From positions 1 to 59,785 of the forward strand of contig JANQFR010000020.1 of assembly GCA_028277745.1 (NCBI GenBank): 59,785 nucleotides of DNA. The letters run 5' to 3'. The DNA comes from Phycisphaeraceae bacterium (lineage in GTDB: Bacteria; Planctomycetota; Phycisphaerae; Phycisphaerales; Phycisphaeraceae). The notes under the pieces are model-generated. The model was not told the origin of the DNA and made no database searches. It was given only the letters and a program-made list of their open reading frames with translations. How positions within the stretch are numbered: position 1 is the first letter of the stretch; the number at the start of each line of letters is the position of its first letter. The position numbers and the translations under genes were made by a program. This document shows, one piece after another, positions 14,169 to 22,095 of this stretch.

Positions 14169-15056
14169 TCAGATGGCCGAAGGGGCCGTGTCGTCGGCCT
14201 TCTGGACGCCGGCGGGCGTGAGCATGTCGGCCGCCTTCTCGACGCCCTCCATGCTGTCGCCCACGAGGAAGTAGGCGATGCCCGCGTTGCGCCAGACCAG
14301 AACCGGGTGGGCGTACTGGTCGTCGGCCGCGACGTAGATGGCGCCCGCGGGGATCGGCAGGCGTCCGTCGTCGGGGAAGATCCACAGGCTCATCCGGTCG
14401 GCCCGGCCGGTCGACGGATCGGCGCGGTAGATCAGATGAACCGCGTCCTTGCCGGGGATCGGGCAGGAGCCGATCCGCTCGAAGTTGTAGCCGATGCCCG
14501 ACAGGTCGAGCCCCGGGGTGGCGTGGCCGAGCGTCTGGGCGAGGGCGGCCGGCAGGGCGCTGATGCTGGCCGTGTCGGTCATGCCTTCGATTTCATAAAG
14601 CTTGCTGACGTCCGTCGAGCAGCTGACGTGCCGCTTGGTGAGCATTTCGACCTGGCCGACCGGGATGATGCCGGCCCCGGGCGGGGGGGTGGGGCCGCGG
14701 CCGAGGTTGACCACCGCCAGCGCCGCGATGAACAGCACCGCCGCCGCCGCCGCCGGGGCCCAGCGGCCGATCCATCCGACGACGGCCGGCTCGTGGAATG
14801 CGCCGCCTTCCGCCGCCTCGACGCGGTCCGCGTCGTCGGCGATCGCCTCGATCCGGGACCGCAACGCCGCCGGAGCGGCCAGGTCACTGCGGTCCATGGC
14901 CCGGGCGACCGCGTCCCGCAGCTGTCGCTGGTGCGACACCTTCGCCGCGACCTGCTCGTCCGACGCCGAACGGGACAGCATCTCCTGCCGCGGTTGCCCG
15001 CTGAGCTCGCCGTCGGCGAAAGCTGAAATCGGTTGTTCAGGGTTCACGTTGCTCAT
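14169..15056 (-). CDS. Membrane-bound anti-sigma factor
   Basis: A 295-aa protein immediately downstream of an ECF sigma gene on the same strand (42-bp gap). The N-terminus resembles a zinc-less anti-sigma domain (PISAFADGELSGQPRQEML), with one transmembrane helix at ~102-118 (APAAAAAVLFIAALAVVNLG) and a ~175-residue extracytoplasmic domain containing two cysteines. It is expected to hold the sigma factor inactive at the membrane and release it on an external signal. No HxxxCxxC zinc motif is visible, so it is not a classical ZAS protein. Confidence 0.8.
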   Translation of the reverse strand: MSNVNPEQPISAFADGELSGQPRQEMLSRSASDEQVAAKVSHQRQLRDAVARAMDRSDLAAPAALRSRIEAIADDADRVEAAEGGAFHEPAVVGWIGRWAPAAAAAVLFIAALAVVNLGRGPTPPPGAGIIPVGQVEMLTKRHVSCSTDVSKLYEIEGMTDTASISALPAALAQTLGHATPGLDLSGIGYNFERIGSCPIPGKDAVHLIYRADPSTGRADRMSLWIFPDDGRLPIPAGAIYVAADDQYAHPVLVWRNAGIAYFLVGDSMEGVEKAADMLTPAGVQKADDTAPSAI

Positions 15057-15098
15057 GGTTCTAGCAGATGGTCCCCGGGAAACCCGTTGATATAACGG

Positions 15099-15671
15099 TC
15101 ACCCGTCCCGTTTTGTTCCCTCGATGGCCGCCATTTTGATCCCCGATTCCGCCGCCAGTTCCCCCAGCTTCTCGCTCAGGATGCCTCGCGCCCGATAAAG
15201 CCGGCTCATCACCGTCCCCAACGCCACCCCCAGCACATCCGCAATCTCCCGGTACTTGAGATTCTCCACCGCCCACAGCAGCAGCACCTCGCGGTAGTGC
15301 CCGGGCAGCTCATCGATCGCGTGCTTGAGCCGGTCGTCCACCTGCTCCCAGTCGAGCGACGCCAGGTCCCACGCCGGCTCGGGGTGGTCGATGTTGCTGG
15401 GCGTCGATTCCTCCGGCAGGTCATCGCCCAAAGTGGGCTCCCGCTTGGCCTTGCCGACCTTTGTGTAGAAGTTGTTATGAAGGATCTTAAACAGCCACGG
15501 CCGCATGCCCGGCTCCCGCAGCTCGAAGCGGTCCTCGGCCTTGAACGCCTTGAGGTACGTCTCCTGCACCAGGTCGGCCGCGTCGTCGGGGTGGCGCGCC
15601 AGGTGCATCGCCATGCGGTACACGCTGTCCATCTCGGCCAGCGCCAGTTCGCGGAATTCGGTGGAATCCAT
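15099..15671 (-). CDS. ECF (sigma-70 family) RNA polymerase sigma factor
   Basis: A 190-aa sigma factor. Region 2 spans residues ~10-75 (DDAADLVQETYLKAFKAEDRF, RPWLFKILHNNF). Region 4 spans ~125-175 (LPGHYREVLLLWAVENLKYR, ADVLGVALGTVMSRLYRAR). Length and domain pair match the ECF group. It is first in a two-gene unit with the anti-sigma factor downstream. The regulon is unknown. Confidence 0.93.
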   Translation of the reverse strand: MDSTEFRELALAEMDSVYRMAMHLARHPDDAADLVQETYLKAFKAEDRFELREPGMRPWLFKILHNNFYTKVGKAKREPTLGDDLPEESTPSNIDHPEPAWDLASLDWEQVDDRLKHAIDELPGHYREVLLLWAVENLKYREIADVLGVALGTVMSRLYRARGILSEKLGELAAESGIKMAAIEGTKRDG

Positions 15672-15730
15672 GAGGGGGCATTCTAGTCTTTTCTCCGGCC
15701 ACGCGTCCCCAGTCTTTACAATGCCCGCCC

Positions 15731-16540
15731 ATGCCGCTCGCCTACGGCCTTGTCGATCCCGTGGACCTGTCCCTGCCCCGCCTGCCCGAGCGGTGTCACG
15801 GCTTGCGCATCGCCCATCTCTCCGACCTCCACATCACCGAACGCACCCGCAACCACTCCCGGCTCGTCCGTCAGCTCAGCCGGCTCCGGATCGACCTGAT
15901 CGCCTTCACCGGCGACCTCATGTACAAGCACGACCCGCCCGAAGCCGCCTTGGAGACCATGGCCGAGCTTAGCGCCGCCCTCCGGCCCCGGCTCGGGATG
16001 TTCGGCGTGTTCGGCAATCATGACACCGCCGACTTCCGCCAAGCCGCCCGCAAGCTGCCCGTCACTTGGCTCGATGGCCGGGCCGTCCGCCTTCAGGACG
16101 TCCCCATCGATCTGCTCGGCGTCAGCGGGGGGCATCTCGGCGTCCGCCCGGACAGCGTCGCCCTGGCTCTGGACATGCACCGGCGCCGTATCGGCCGGCC
16201 CGACGCGGGCCGGCTCCGGCTCATGCTCGCCCATTTCCCGACCACCCTCCCGATCGCCGCCGACCTCGGCGTCGACTTCGCCCTCGCCGGCCACAGCCAC
16301 GGCGGGCAGTGGCGCCTCCCCACCGGGCACGCCCTGAACAACTCCTCCGACCTGCCCCTGGGCCTCACCGCCGGCCTGTTCCGCCACCGCGACACCATCA
16401 TGGCCGTCTCGCGCGGCCTGGGCGAGGGCTCGGCCCCCTGGCGGATGTTCTGTCCTCATCACGCCCCGGTTTACACCCTCCGCCGAGGCCCCGTCCCCGA
16501 GGCCCCCGGCGGACGCATCGTCTGCTACCGCAAGTGGTGA
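15731..16540 (+). CDS. Calcineurin-like metallophosphoesterase
   Basis: A 269-aa dinuclear metallophosphoesterase with all five motifs: SDLH (D32, H34), GDL (D62), GNHD (N96, H97), an H in LMLAHFPT (~166), and GHSHGGQ (~194-200). It resembles YkoQ/YaeI-type UDP-2,3-diacylglucosamine hydrolase relatives or general phosphodiesterases. No transmembrane helix is present, so it is probably cytoplasmic. It is divergent from the ECF sigma gene, with 59 bp between the starts. The substrate cannot be named from sequence. Confidence 0.85.
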   Translation: MPLAYGLVDPVDLSLPRLPERCHGLRIAHLSDLHITERTRNHSRLVRQLSRLRIDLIAFTGDLMYKHDPPEAALETMAELSAALRPRLGMFGVFGNHDTADFRQAARKLPVTWLDGRAVRLQDVPIDLLGVSGGHLGVRPDSVALALDMHRRRIGRPDAGRLRLMLAHFPTTLPIAADLGVDFALAGHSHGGQWRLPTGHALNNSSDLPLGLTAGLFRHRDTIMAVSRGLGEGSAPWRMFCPHHAPVYTLRRGPVPEAPGGRIVCYRKW

Positions 16541-16876
16541 AGCCGCCTCTCTGAGGCCAAATGCCCGGCTCCCGCCGCCGCGCCCGTTCCCGTGCTCGCC
16601 GCTGGGCGCGGGAACGGGTGCAGCGCATCGTTGCTTTCTTCAATTGCCAAAGAACAGAGCCGATACCGACACCATATGTTAGGTTTTTGATTGTATTCTG
16701 TCAAGGCCTCTTTGGGGTGGGGCAGGGCGCGCGGGCGCCTCCTCATGTCGCCAGGGATCTCCCTTCCCTCGCCAGGCAGACGGTGGGGGCTCCGGGCTCG
16801 ATCCGAGAATGATTTGAGATTTCTTGTCTTGGTCCGGGATGAAAAAACGTATTAACAGGTAGAGGAGTCCGCGCGC
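16541..16876. other. Intergenic region upstream of the coiled-coil operon
   Basis: Holds a strong hairpin near its start and presumably the promoter of the operon at its end (AT-richer tract TTTTTTGATTGTATTCTGTC near 16684). No gene with protein character is visible. Beyond the hairpin I recognise nothing specific. Confidence 0.4.
16583..16618 (+). terminator. Strong GC hairpin after metallophosphoesterase gene
   Basis: Ten-base perfect inverted repeat CCCGTTCCCG (16583-16592) and CGGGAACGGG (16609-16618) with a 16-nt loop, located 43 nt after the gene stop. T-residues are sparse afterwards (TGCAGCGCATCG), so it is a candidate, not a textbook, terminator. Confidence 0.5.
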
Positions 16877-16951
16877 ATGACGATCCGCATCGCTTCCGAC
16901 GATTCCGGCCTCTGTCGGATCAACGCCAACCCGCACGCAGGAGCTGACTGA
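16877..16951 (+). CDS. Short upstream ORF coupled to the coiled-coil gene
   Basis: A 24-codon ORF (MTIRIASDDSGLCRINANPH...) preceded by AGAGGAG at the right distance. Its TGA overlaps the next gene's ATG as TGATG at 16949-16953, and the next gene's GGAG lies inside it. This arrangement suggests translational coupling or a leader peptide. Its coding reality is unproven. Confidence 0.35.
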   Translation: MTIRIASDDSGLCRINANPHAGAD

Positions 16952-17796
16952 TGAAAATAATCATTGGGCTTATCGTATTCATCTGTCTGGCCCTCGGCTT
17001 AACGGCCTATGTCGATTGGGACCGTGCCGACACGGCGGCGAGGGTCATGGCCGATCGGGGGCATGACACCCTCGAAGACAATCTGGGCCGCCTGTATGTG
17101 GCCAGGAAGGACGTCGAGAAGGACATTCGAGATAACAAGGATCTGCTGGCGGATCTGGGCAACAGCCACTCCGGCCTCGTGGGGCGCCTTCAGGTTGAAG
17201 AAAGAGCGATTGCTGATTTGACGCATGATCAAAACCTGCGGCGCGAGGCATTGAGTCGGTATAAGGCGCTCATCGAGAGCGGCGTGGAAGAGGTTGAGGT
17301 GGGCGGGAACAGAAAAAGCAAAGAAGAACTGGAGGCCGACGCCTCGAAGATTCTTCGTGCGTATCGCGCTGCGGAGGTCAAGCTCGAAAGGACGCAAGCC
17401 ATCGCGGATTCCTACCAATCGGGGGTCGATCTGGTTGCCGAGGATATCGCTCTTCTTGAAAGAGTGTTGGATCTGGATGAATCGAAGCTGGAGAACCTGA
17501 ACGCCCAGATCGAGGTTTCAGAGGCGTTGAAACATGCGACGTCGCATAGCAGTCAAACGGAATCGCTTGAGGCCAGGCTGAAGGAATCCGAGAGCAGTTT
17601 CAAAAAGCTTGAAATCGAGGTCGCCAGCGCCAATGCGAGAGCGCAGCGGGCCCGAGACCAGCGGACCCGGGACCGGGAGGTGTTGGCGGCATCTTCAGAG
17701 GCCGACCAGATGGTCGAGGACATACTGGCTCAGGACCGGTCCCTGTTGGAGCAGATTGAATCCGTATTGAAGCATCCCGGGGAATCCCAGCCGTGA
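16951..17796 (+). CDS. Membrane-anchored coiled-coil protein
   Basis: A 281-aa protein with an N-terminal hydrophobic anchor (MKIIIGLIVFICLALGLTAY). It is followed by a long, almost uninterrupted heptad-rich, highly charged region (residues ~30-275) predicted to form a coiled coil. No catalytic motif is seen. Its stop overlaps the start of the next gene (GTGA at 17793-17796), so the two are co-transcribed and probably coupled. The pair likely forms a cell-envelope assembly. It resembles envelope spacer or phage-shock-type scaffolds only in general architecture. Confidence 0.65.
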   Translation: MKIIIGLIVFICLALGLTAYVDWDRADTAARVMADRGHDTLEDNLGRLYVARKDVEKDIRDNKDLLADLGNSHSGLVGRLQVEERAIADLTHDQNLRREALSRYKALIESGVEEVEVGGNRKSKEELEADASKILRAYRAAEVKLERTQAIADSYQSGVDLVAEDIALLERVLDLDESKLENLNAQIEVSEALKHATSHSSQTESLEARLKESESSFKKLEIEVASANARAQRARDQRTRDREVLAASSEADQMVEDILAQDRSLLEQIESVLKHPGESQP

Positions 17797-19085
17797 CGGT
17801 TGGTCCTGATTCACGAACCCTCGCCGCCGTCCTGCTTGGGATCGCCGCGGCCTTGTCGTCCGCCTGCGACAACCAAGACAACGCTTCGAATGAAAGCCAA
17901 GGCGCCGAGATATCCTCGACCGAGGATATGAACGCACGCCCTGACCCGGCCCCCGGCCATGCGGCTGCGGCCGCTCGCAATCCATCAGAAGAGTTGGACG
18001 CGGTTAACGAATACCTTACCCGACTGGGCCGGGAACTCGCTCGGTTTAACCGCGAGTACGAGTCGATGCGCCTGGAGCTGAAACGGCTGGCCGGGGACAA
18101 CGGGTCCGACGAGTCGGCCCGTCGCATCGCTCTTAGGATGGCCAACCACGAAGAGAAGATTTCCAAGCTGATACGCCGCCAACAGGAGTATGAGATCGCC
18201 AGAGGCCGGCTCGAAGATGAACTGCAGCGGATCAGCATAGACGCGACCATGAAAAGACTGGCCGATGAAGCCCCGACTGTTTCCGGCCCGGCGTTTCCGC
18301 TGAGCGTCGAGGAGCAGGCGGACGCGAGTATGCTCGCCATGCGTGCGGACGACATCCTGGCGGGAATCGCTCAGACAAGCGTGTCCCCCGATGAGGATTT
18401 TCCGGAAGCTGAGCGCGAAGCGGACGGTCCGTTGGCCACTGGCGAAACGCAGCCGCCTCCTGAAACGACGACGGGGCAGGCCTCCGACCCCGGCCGCCCC
18501 GCCGAGGCCGAGGCGGGGGAGTCTGCGGACAGCCCCGAACGGCACGTGCTCCCGCGGCTGCGTTTGCTGAGCTTCAGCAGTTCGATTTCTGCGGACCGCC
18601 GGGTCAGTTACTACGAAAAGGGTGAGTCAGTCGACGCCCGTCGGGTCGTGGGAAAGATCAACATCTATGAAGAGGAGCCGGCGAACGCGCTCGCAGCGTA
18701 TCTGAGATCGACGGGCTTCGAAGTGATCCGTACGGCGTCTTCGCGTGATGGCGGCGTGGAGCGTTCAGGCAAACCCCACGGGGAATCGGCTGACCTGACT
18801 TTGCCGCAAGCCGAAGTGGTGATTCAACCACGTATTGCCGGGGCGGACGTACGGCGGGGCGGTTCCGGCGTCACGTTCGTTGACATCCGGATCCAATACT
18901 CCATCGATATGCGAGGAGATGGCCGGGATGCTCTGAATTATCAAAGCGAGGTTTCGGTCGGGCTGGGCAGGCATTTCCGTGGTTTGGACGACCCCACGCA
19001 CGCGATGGTCATCTCTCACGGCATCGTTACCCGGGAAGTGGTTTCCGATCTATCCGATTTGATTTCAGGCTTGTCTGCGCAATGA
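17793..19085 (+). CDS. Lipoprotein with coiled coil and C-terminal globular domain
   Basis: A 430-aa lipoprotein starting with GTG (overlapping the previous stop). The lipobox is LSSAC, giving a lipidated Cys near residue 25. Residues ~65-165 are heptad-rich, matching the coiled-coil partner upstream. Residues ~170-250 are acidic/proline-rich and disordered. The C-terminal domain (~255-430) contains strands such as LRLLSFSSSISADRRVSYY and SVGLGRHFRGLDDP, with no recognised motif. Probably a periplasmic envelope component working with its co-transcribed neighbour. Confidence 0.62.
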   Translation: MTVGPDSRTLAAVLLGIAAALSSACDNQDNASNESQGAEISSTEDMNARPDPAPGHAAAAARNPSEELDAVNEYLTRLGRELARFNREYESMRLELKRLAGDNGSDESARRIALRMANHEEKISKLIRRQQEYEIARGRLEDELQRISIDATMKRLADEAPTVSGPAFPLSVEEQADASMLAMRADDILAGIAQTSVSPDEDFPEAEREADGPLATGETQPPPETTTGQASDPGRPAEAEAGESADSPERHVLPRLRLLSFSSSISADRRVSYYEKGESVDARRVVGKINIYEEEPANALAAYLRSTGFEVIRTASSRDGGVERSGKPHGESADLTLPQAEVVIQPRIAGADVRRGGSGVTFVDIRIQYSIDMRGDGRDALNYQSEVSVGLGRHFRGLDDPTHAMVISHGIVTREVVSDLSDLISGLSAQ

Positions 19086-19179
19086 ACCACCGAGGCCGCG
19101 GAGGGCGCAGAGCAGAGAACCGGACCGTGTACGGGGCATCCGATTGGCTATTAGCTTTTGATTTGCGCCTTTGCCCCTA

Positions 19180-19203
19180 AGCCCCGCATGCGTGTGCGGG
19201 GCT
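19180..19203. terminator. Hairpin between convergent lipoprotein and TPR/alpha-CTD genes
   Basis: AGCCCCGCA (19180-19188) pairs with TGCGGGGCT (19195-19203), a 9-bp stem and 6-nt loop, followed by CCGCTTGAACGGC. It is similar to the hairpin at 79-94. Located between convergent genes, so it probably serves both. Confidence 0.5.
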
Positions 19204-19235
19204 CCGCTTGAACGGCGTGACGCTGTTTTATCGTT

Positions 19236-20171
19236 TCAGGAGTCGAGGCTTCGCAGGCCCAGGCCCAGCTCGTGGAGGCGTTCTTTGATCTCGACCAGGC
19301 TGGTCATGCCGAAGTTCTTGACGCCCATCAGCTCGGCTTCGGTCTTGAGGCACAGGTCGCCGACGCTCGCGGTGTTCAGCAGGGCCAGGGCTTTGCGGGC
19401 GCGGACCGAGAGGTTCAGCTCGTTGACCGACTTATTGAGCAGCTCGTTGTCGCCGCCTTGTTCGCGGAGCTGGTCGTAGACCTGCTGTTTGACCGCTTCC
19501 TGGTGCTGCTCGACGCTCTGGCCGAGGCGCAGGCCCTTCTGAGCGAGCATGGCTTTGATCTCGTCGAGCGACGCGTCGCCGAAGTTCTTGAAGCTGCGCA
19601 GCTCGGCCTCGGTCACCTTGAGCAGGTCGCCGAGGGTGCGGATGTTCATCTTCCGAAGGGCGTTGCGGGTGCGGACCGACAGCTCGAAGTCCGTCACCGG
19701 CGTGTCGAGCAGGGCGTGGTGCTTCTCGTCGCGCTTCTCCTGCTCGTCGTCGATGACCATGGCCTTGGACGCCATGATGTCCTTGATGTACAGCCGGGCC
19801 CGCGGGTGGTTGGGTTCGGTGGTGAGGACCTGACGGACGCACCGCTCGGCCTGGGCGTATTTGCCGACGTCTTCGTACAGCACCGCGAGGTTGATCAACG
19901 CGTTGAGGTGGGGCTTCTCCACGTTGACGCAGGCTTCATAAAGATGCTGGGCCTCTTCGGTCTCGCCCATCAGGTCGAGGCAGTAGGCGAGGCGGAAACA
20001 GGTGTCGAGGTTGTCGGGGTCGGCGGCGTAGGCGGCTTCGTACGCCTCGATCGCGGCGAGGCGGTCGCCGTTCTGTTCGGCCTCGAATGCGGCGTCGAAG
20101 TATTTGCTGGCGGTTGCGGTGTCGCGGACGCTCTCGGCGTCGACGAGGGCCGTCGCGGTGTCTTGGCTCAT
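19236..20171 (-). CDS. TPR protein with two RNA polymerase alpha-CTD-like modules
   Basis: A 311-aa protein. Residues ~20-130 are three tetratricopeptide repeats (AAIEAYEAAYAADPDN, QHLYEACVNVEKPHLNALIN). Residues ~158-217 (LSVRTRNALRKMNIRTLGDL) and ~247-306 (LSVRARKALALLNTASVGDL) each match the RNA-polymerase alpha C-terminal domain. The arginine equivalent to E. coli R265 is kept in both copies (R167, R257); the N268 equivalent is N170 in the first and K260 in the second. There is no alpha-NTD, so it is not RpoA itself. It may bind UP-element DNA or sigma/activators while TPRs bind partners. ATG 20171 is chosen because the fold starts there. Confidence 0.82.
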   Translation of the reverse strand: MSQDTATALVDAESVRDTATASKYFDAAFEAEQNGDRLAAIEAYEAAYAADPDNLDTCFRLAYCLDLMGETEEAQHLYEACVNVEKPHLNALINLAVLYEDVGKYAQAERCVRQVLTTEPNHPRARLYIKDIMASKAMVIDDEQEKRDEKHHALLDTPVTDFELSVRTRNALRKMNIRTLGDLLKVTEAELRSFKNFGDASLDEIKAMLAQKGLRLGQSVEQHQEAVKQQVYDQLREQGGDNELLNKSVNELNLSVRARKALALLNTASVGDLCLKTEAELMGVKNFGMTSLVEIKERLHELGLGLRSLDS

Positions 20172-20315
20172 CAGTGGGGGTTTCCGTGGGGCGACTGGGT
20201 GCAAAAGTCGTGCCTGACCGAACCACAAAATGTACCCCGATCCGGCTCTGGAAGCAAACCGGAGCCGCCGGGAAGACGTGGGGCGGGCCCCGCCGCTCAA
20301 CCCCCGTCCTGGGGA

Positions 20316-20388
20316 AGCCACCTGTCGGACTCGAACCGACGACCTGCGGTTTACAAAACCGCTGCTCTACCAACTGAGCTAAGGTGGC
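20316..20388 (-). tRNA. tRNA-Thr(TGT)
   Basis: A 73-nt cloverleaf on the minus strand. Acceptor stem GCCACCT pairs with AGGTGGC, D-arm contains AGCTCAGTTGGTAGAGC, anticodon stem GCGGT/ACCGC encloses loop TTTGTAA (anticodon TGT), and the T-arm is GTCGGTTCGAGTCCGAC. No encoded CCA. It reads threonine ACA. Confidence 0.95.
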
Positions 20389-20711
20389 AAAGCCTTATTT
20401 TACAAGGCAATATTAAATTCGGCCCGACCCTGTGGCGCCGTGGTGACGCCGTTTTTGACACCTTGACGCATGGATGGATCCGGACGGTCACTCATGGCAC
20501 GCAAGTCTACCAGACGGTCCCGAAATCTGTCGCCCGACGCGGCCCGATGCCTGCGGTATCCCGATTTTTCGCTGTCCCCGCACCTGCCGACCCGGCGGCA
20601 TGTCGGCCGGCTCGCCTGGGACATGTGTGAGGACCGTTGCGTGGCCACGCACGCGGGACTGGGTTTCGATGAGTCGGGGCTGCTGGTCGACGGCCAAAGC
20701 GGTAGAACCCA
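20389..20711. other. Intergenic region, no recognised gene
   Basis: About 320 bp between tRNA-Thr and the large hypothetical gene. Small open frames on both strands lack coding character (arginine/proline-rich, no family resemblance). I see no repeat or RNA motif. Confidence 0.4.
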
Positions 20712-21929
20712 TCAGCCGGTTTGTTCAAGCCGTATTTGGGCCAATTGATCGGGTGTCAGAAACGTGTCCACCCGGTAACGCTCCGGGTACATACCCAGGG
20801 GTTTCATGAGATCGCCGGCCGCCGCCCTTAGGTCATCCCACTTGGCGAAACCCAGCAATTCCGGTTTACGGGGCTCGCCTCGAGCCAGCATGACCTTATC
20901 GGCCCTCGGCAACATACTCACGACATTTTCCCCCCAACTGCACCACGAGAACCATTCACCCGTGTTGTTGTCTGAGACGCCTGTGAGGGAGGCTACGAAA
21001 ATATCCTCCCCGCTTTTCTCGTGAATTGCGTTGAGCAGGTCTTTCTGCTCTCCGTAAAACACGGTAGCGTCGGCCACATGAAGCTTATGCAGGGCTTGGC
21101 GCGTCGCTTTGTCGGGAGGCGCCGGGAACGGAGCCCATGAGCCGTTGTCCAGTACGTATGGGCTTGCCGACACCTGACGTTCATGCTTGTATGCCTCAAG
21201 CGTCAACTCGGCCATTCGCTGAAGGCCCGGGAGATTGTCGGCGCCCGTCACAAGCAGCGTATCCCGGTTCGGGATGGTGGCGACATGCCGTCCTCGTACG
21301 GGAAGCTGCCAGATGAGATCGTGGAGAAACATCCGGGACGCATCGTGATTATCCGACCAGGGTGAGCGGTACACCCCGTCCCCAAGGTCAATGAAGTTTT
21401 CGTTGCTGTGCTGCCAGAGGTTGTCGCGCGCCTTGGCCAAGGCGGCGTTGAAGTCAAGGCCCAACTCCTCCAGTTGATCATCGGTGACCGACCGCAACGA
21501 GTATTCGCTGTCTACAACAAGCTCTAGATACAGTCCGTCAGTGAATTCGAGTGTAACGGGCATCGTCGTATCAAGCCCACGCAATCCGACCTGCATACGC
21601 AGAGACTCGTAATACCAACGATCTCTCACACGCGGCAGCAGAGACGCAACCGTCTCTTCGGGCGACATTGGCTCCTCGCTCAGTACCTGTGCAAGCGACG
21701 CCATCCAGCGCTGCAGGACATCACGACCGCCAAACAGGCCGGATTCACAATATTCCGCGTACGCGTTGCCGAGATGGAAGTACGCCTTGTCCTGGCCATG
21801 AGCGAACACCAAGGCCTGAGAGTCATCATCGTACTCAATTGGTTCGGGCAACCCCGCTCGTCGTATTGCGCTGACGACGATGCGAGCAAACCGGGCGTGG
21901 GAAGGCTTGAATAACGGCATCTGGCGCAT
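20712..21929 (-). CDS. Hypothetical protein, possibly DUF1444-like
   Basis: A 405-aa soluble protein. The pattern KAYFHLGNAYAEYCESG, followed by LLPRVRDRWYYESLRMQVGL and TIPNRDTLLVTGADNLPGL, is shared with conserved uncharacterised bacterial proteins of the DUF1444 kind, but I am not certain of the family. The start at 21929 has AGGAAGGAG directly before it; ATG 21920, 10 nt after GGAG, is an equally good alternative. GC content is lower than neighbours, consistent with an accessory gene. Located between two tRNA-Thr genes. Confidence 0.6.
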   Translation of the reverse strand: MRQMPLFKPSHARFARIVVSAIRRAGLPEPIEYDDDSQALVFAHGQDKAYFHLGNAYAEYCESGLFGGRDVLQRWMASLAQVLSEEPMSPEETVASLLPRVRDRWYYESLRMQVGLRGLDTTMPVTLEFTDGLYLELVVDSEYSLRSVTDDQLEELGLDFNAALAKARDNLWQHSNENFIDLGDGVYRSPWSDNHDASRMFLHDLIWQLPVRGRHVATIPNRDTLLVTGADNLPGLQRMAELTLEAYKHERQVSASPYVLDNGSWAPFPAPPDKATRQALHKLHVADATVFYGEQKDLLNAIHEKSGEDIFVASLTGVSDNNTGEWFSWCSWGENVVSMLPRADKVMLARGEPRKPELLGFAKWDDLRAAAGDLMKPLGMYPERYRVDTFLTPDQLAQIRLEQTG

Positions 21930-22095
21930 GCTCCTTCCTCGGATACGAATCGGCATCCTGCGGTACATGATACCGCAAGGCTGACGCATACCGCCTACCA
22001 AGACAAAACCTTCAGAGGCAAAGCGAGCCACTATTGATAGATTATTCGCATCGATTGGAACCACCCTGTACCTCGCTCTGAAATCTAGCGCCCTT

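Noticed and set aside
20470..20748. 92-codon plus-strand and overlapping minus-strand small ORFs beside tRNA-Thr
   Set aside because: No conserved composition, both strands open by GC bias, no ribosome binding site of note.
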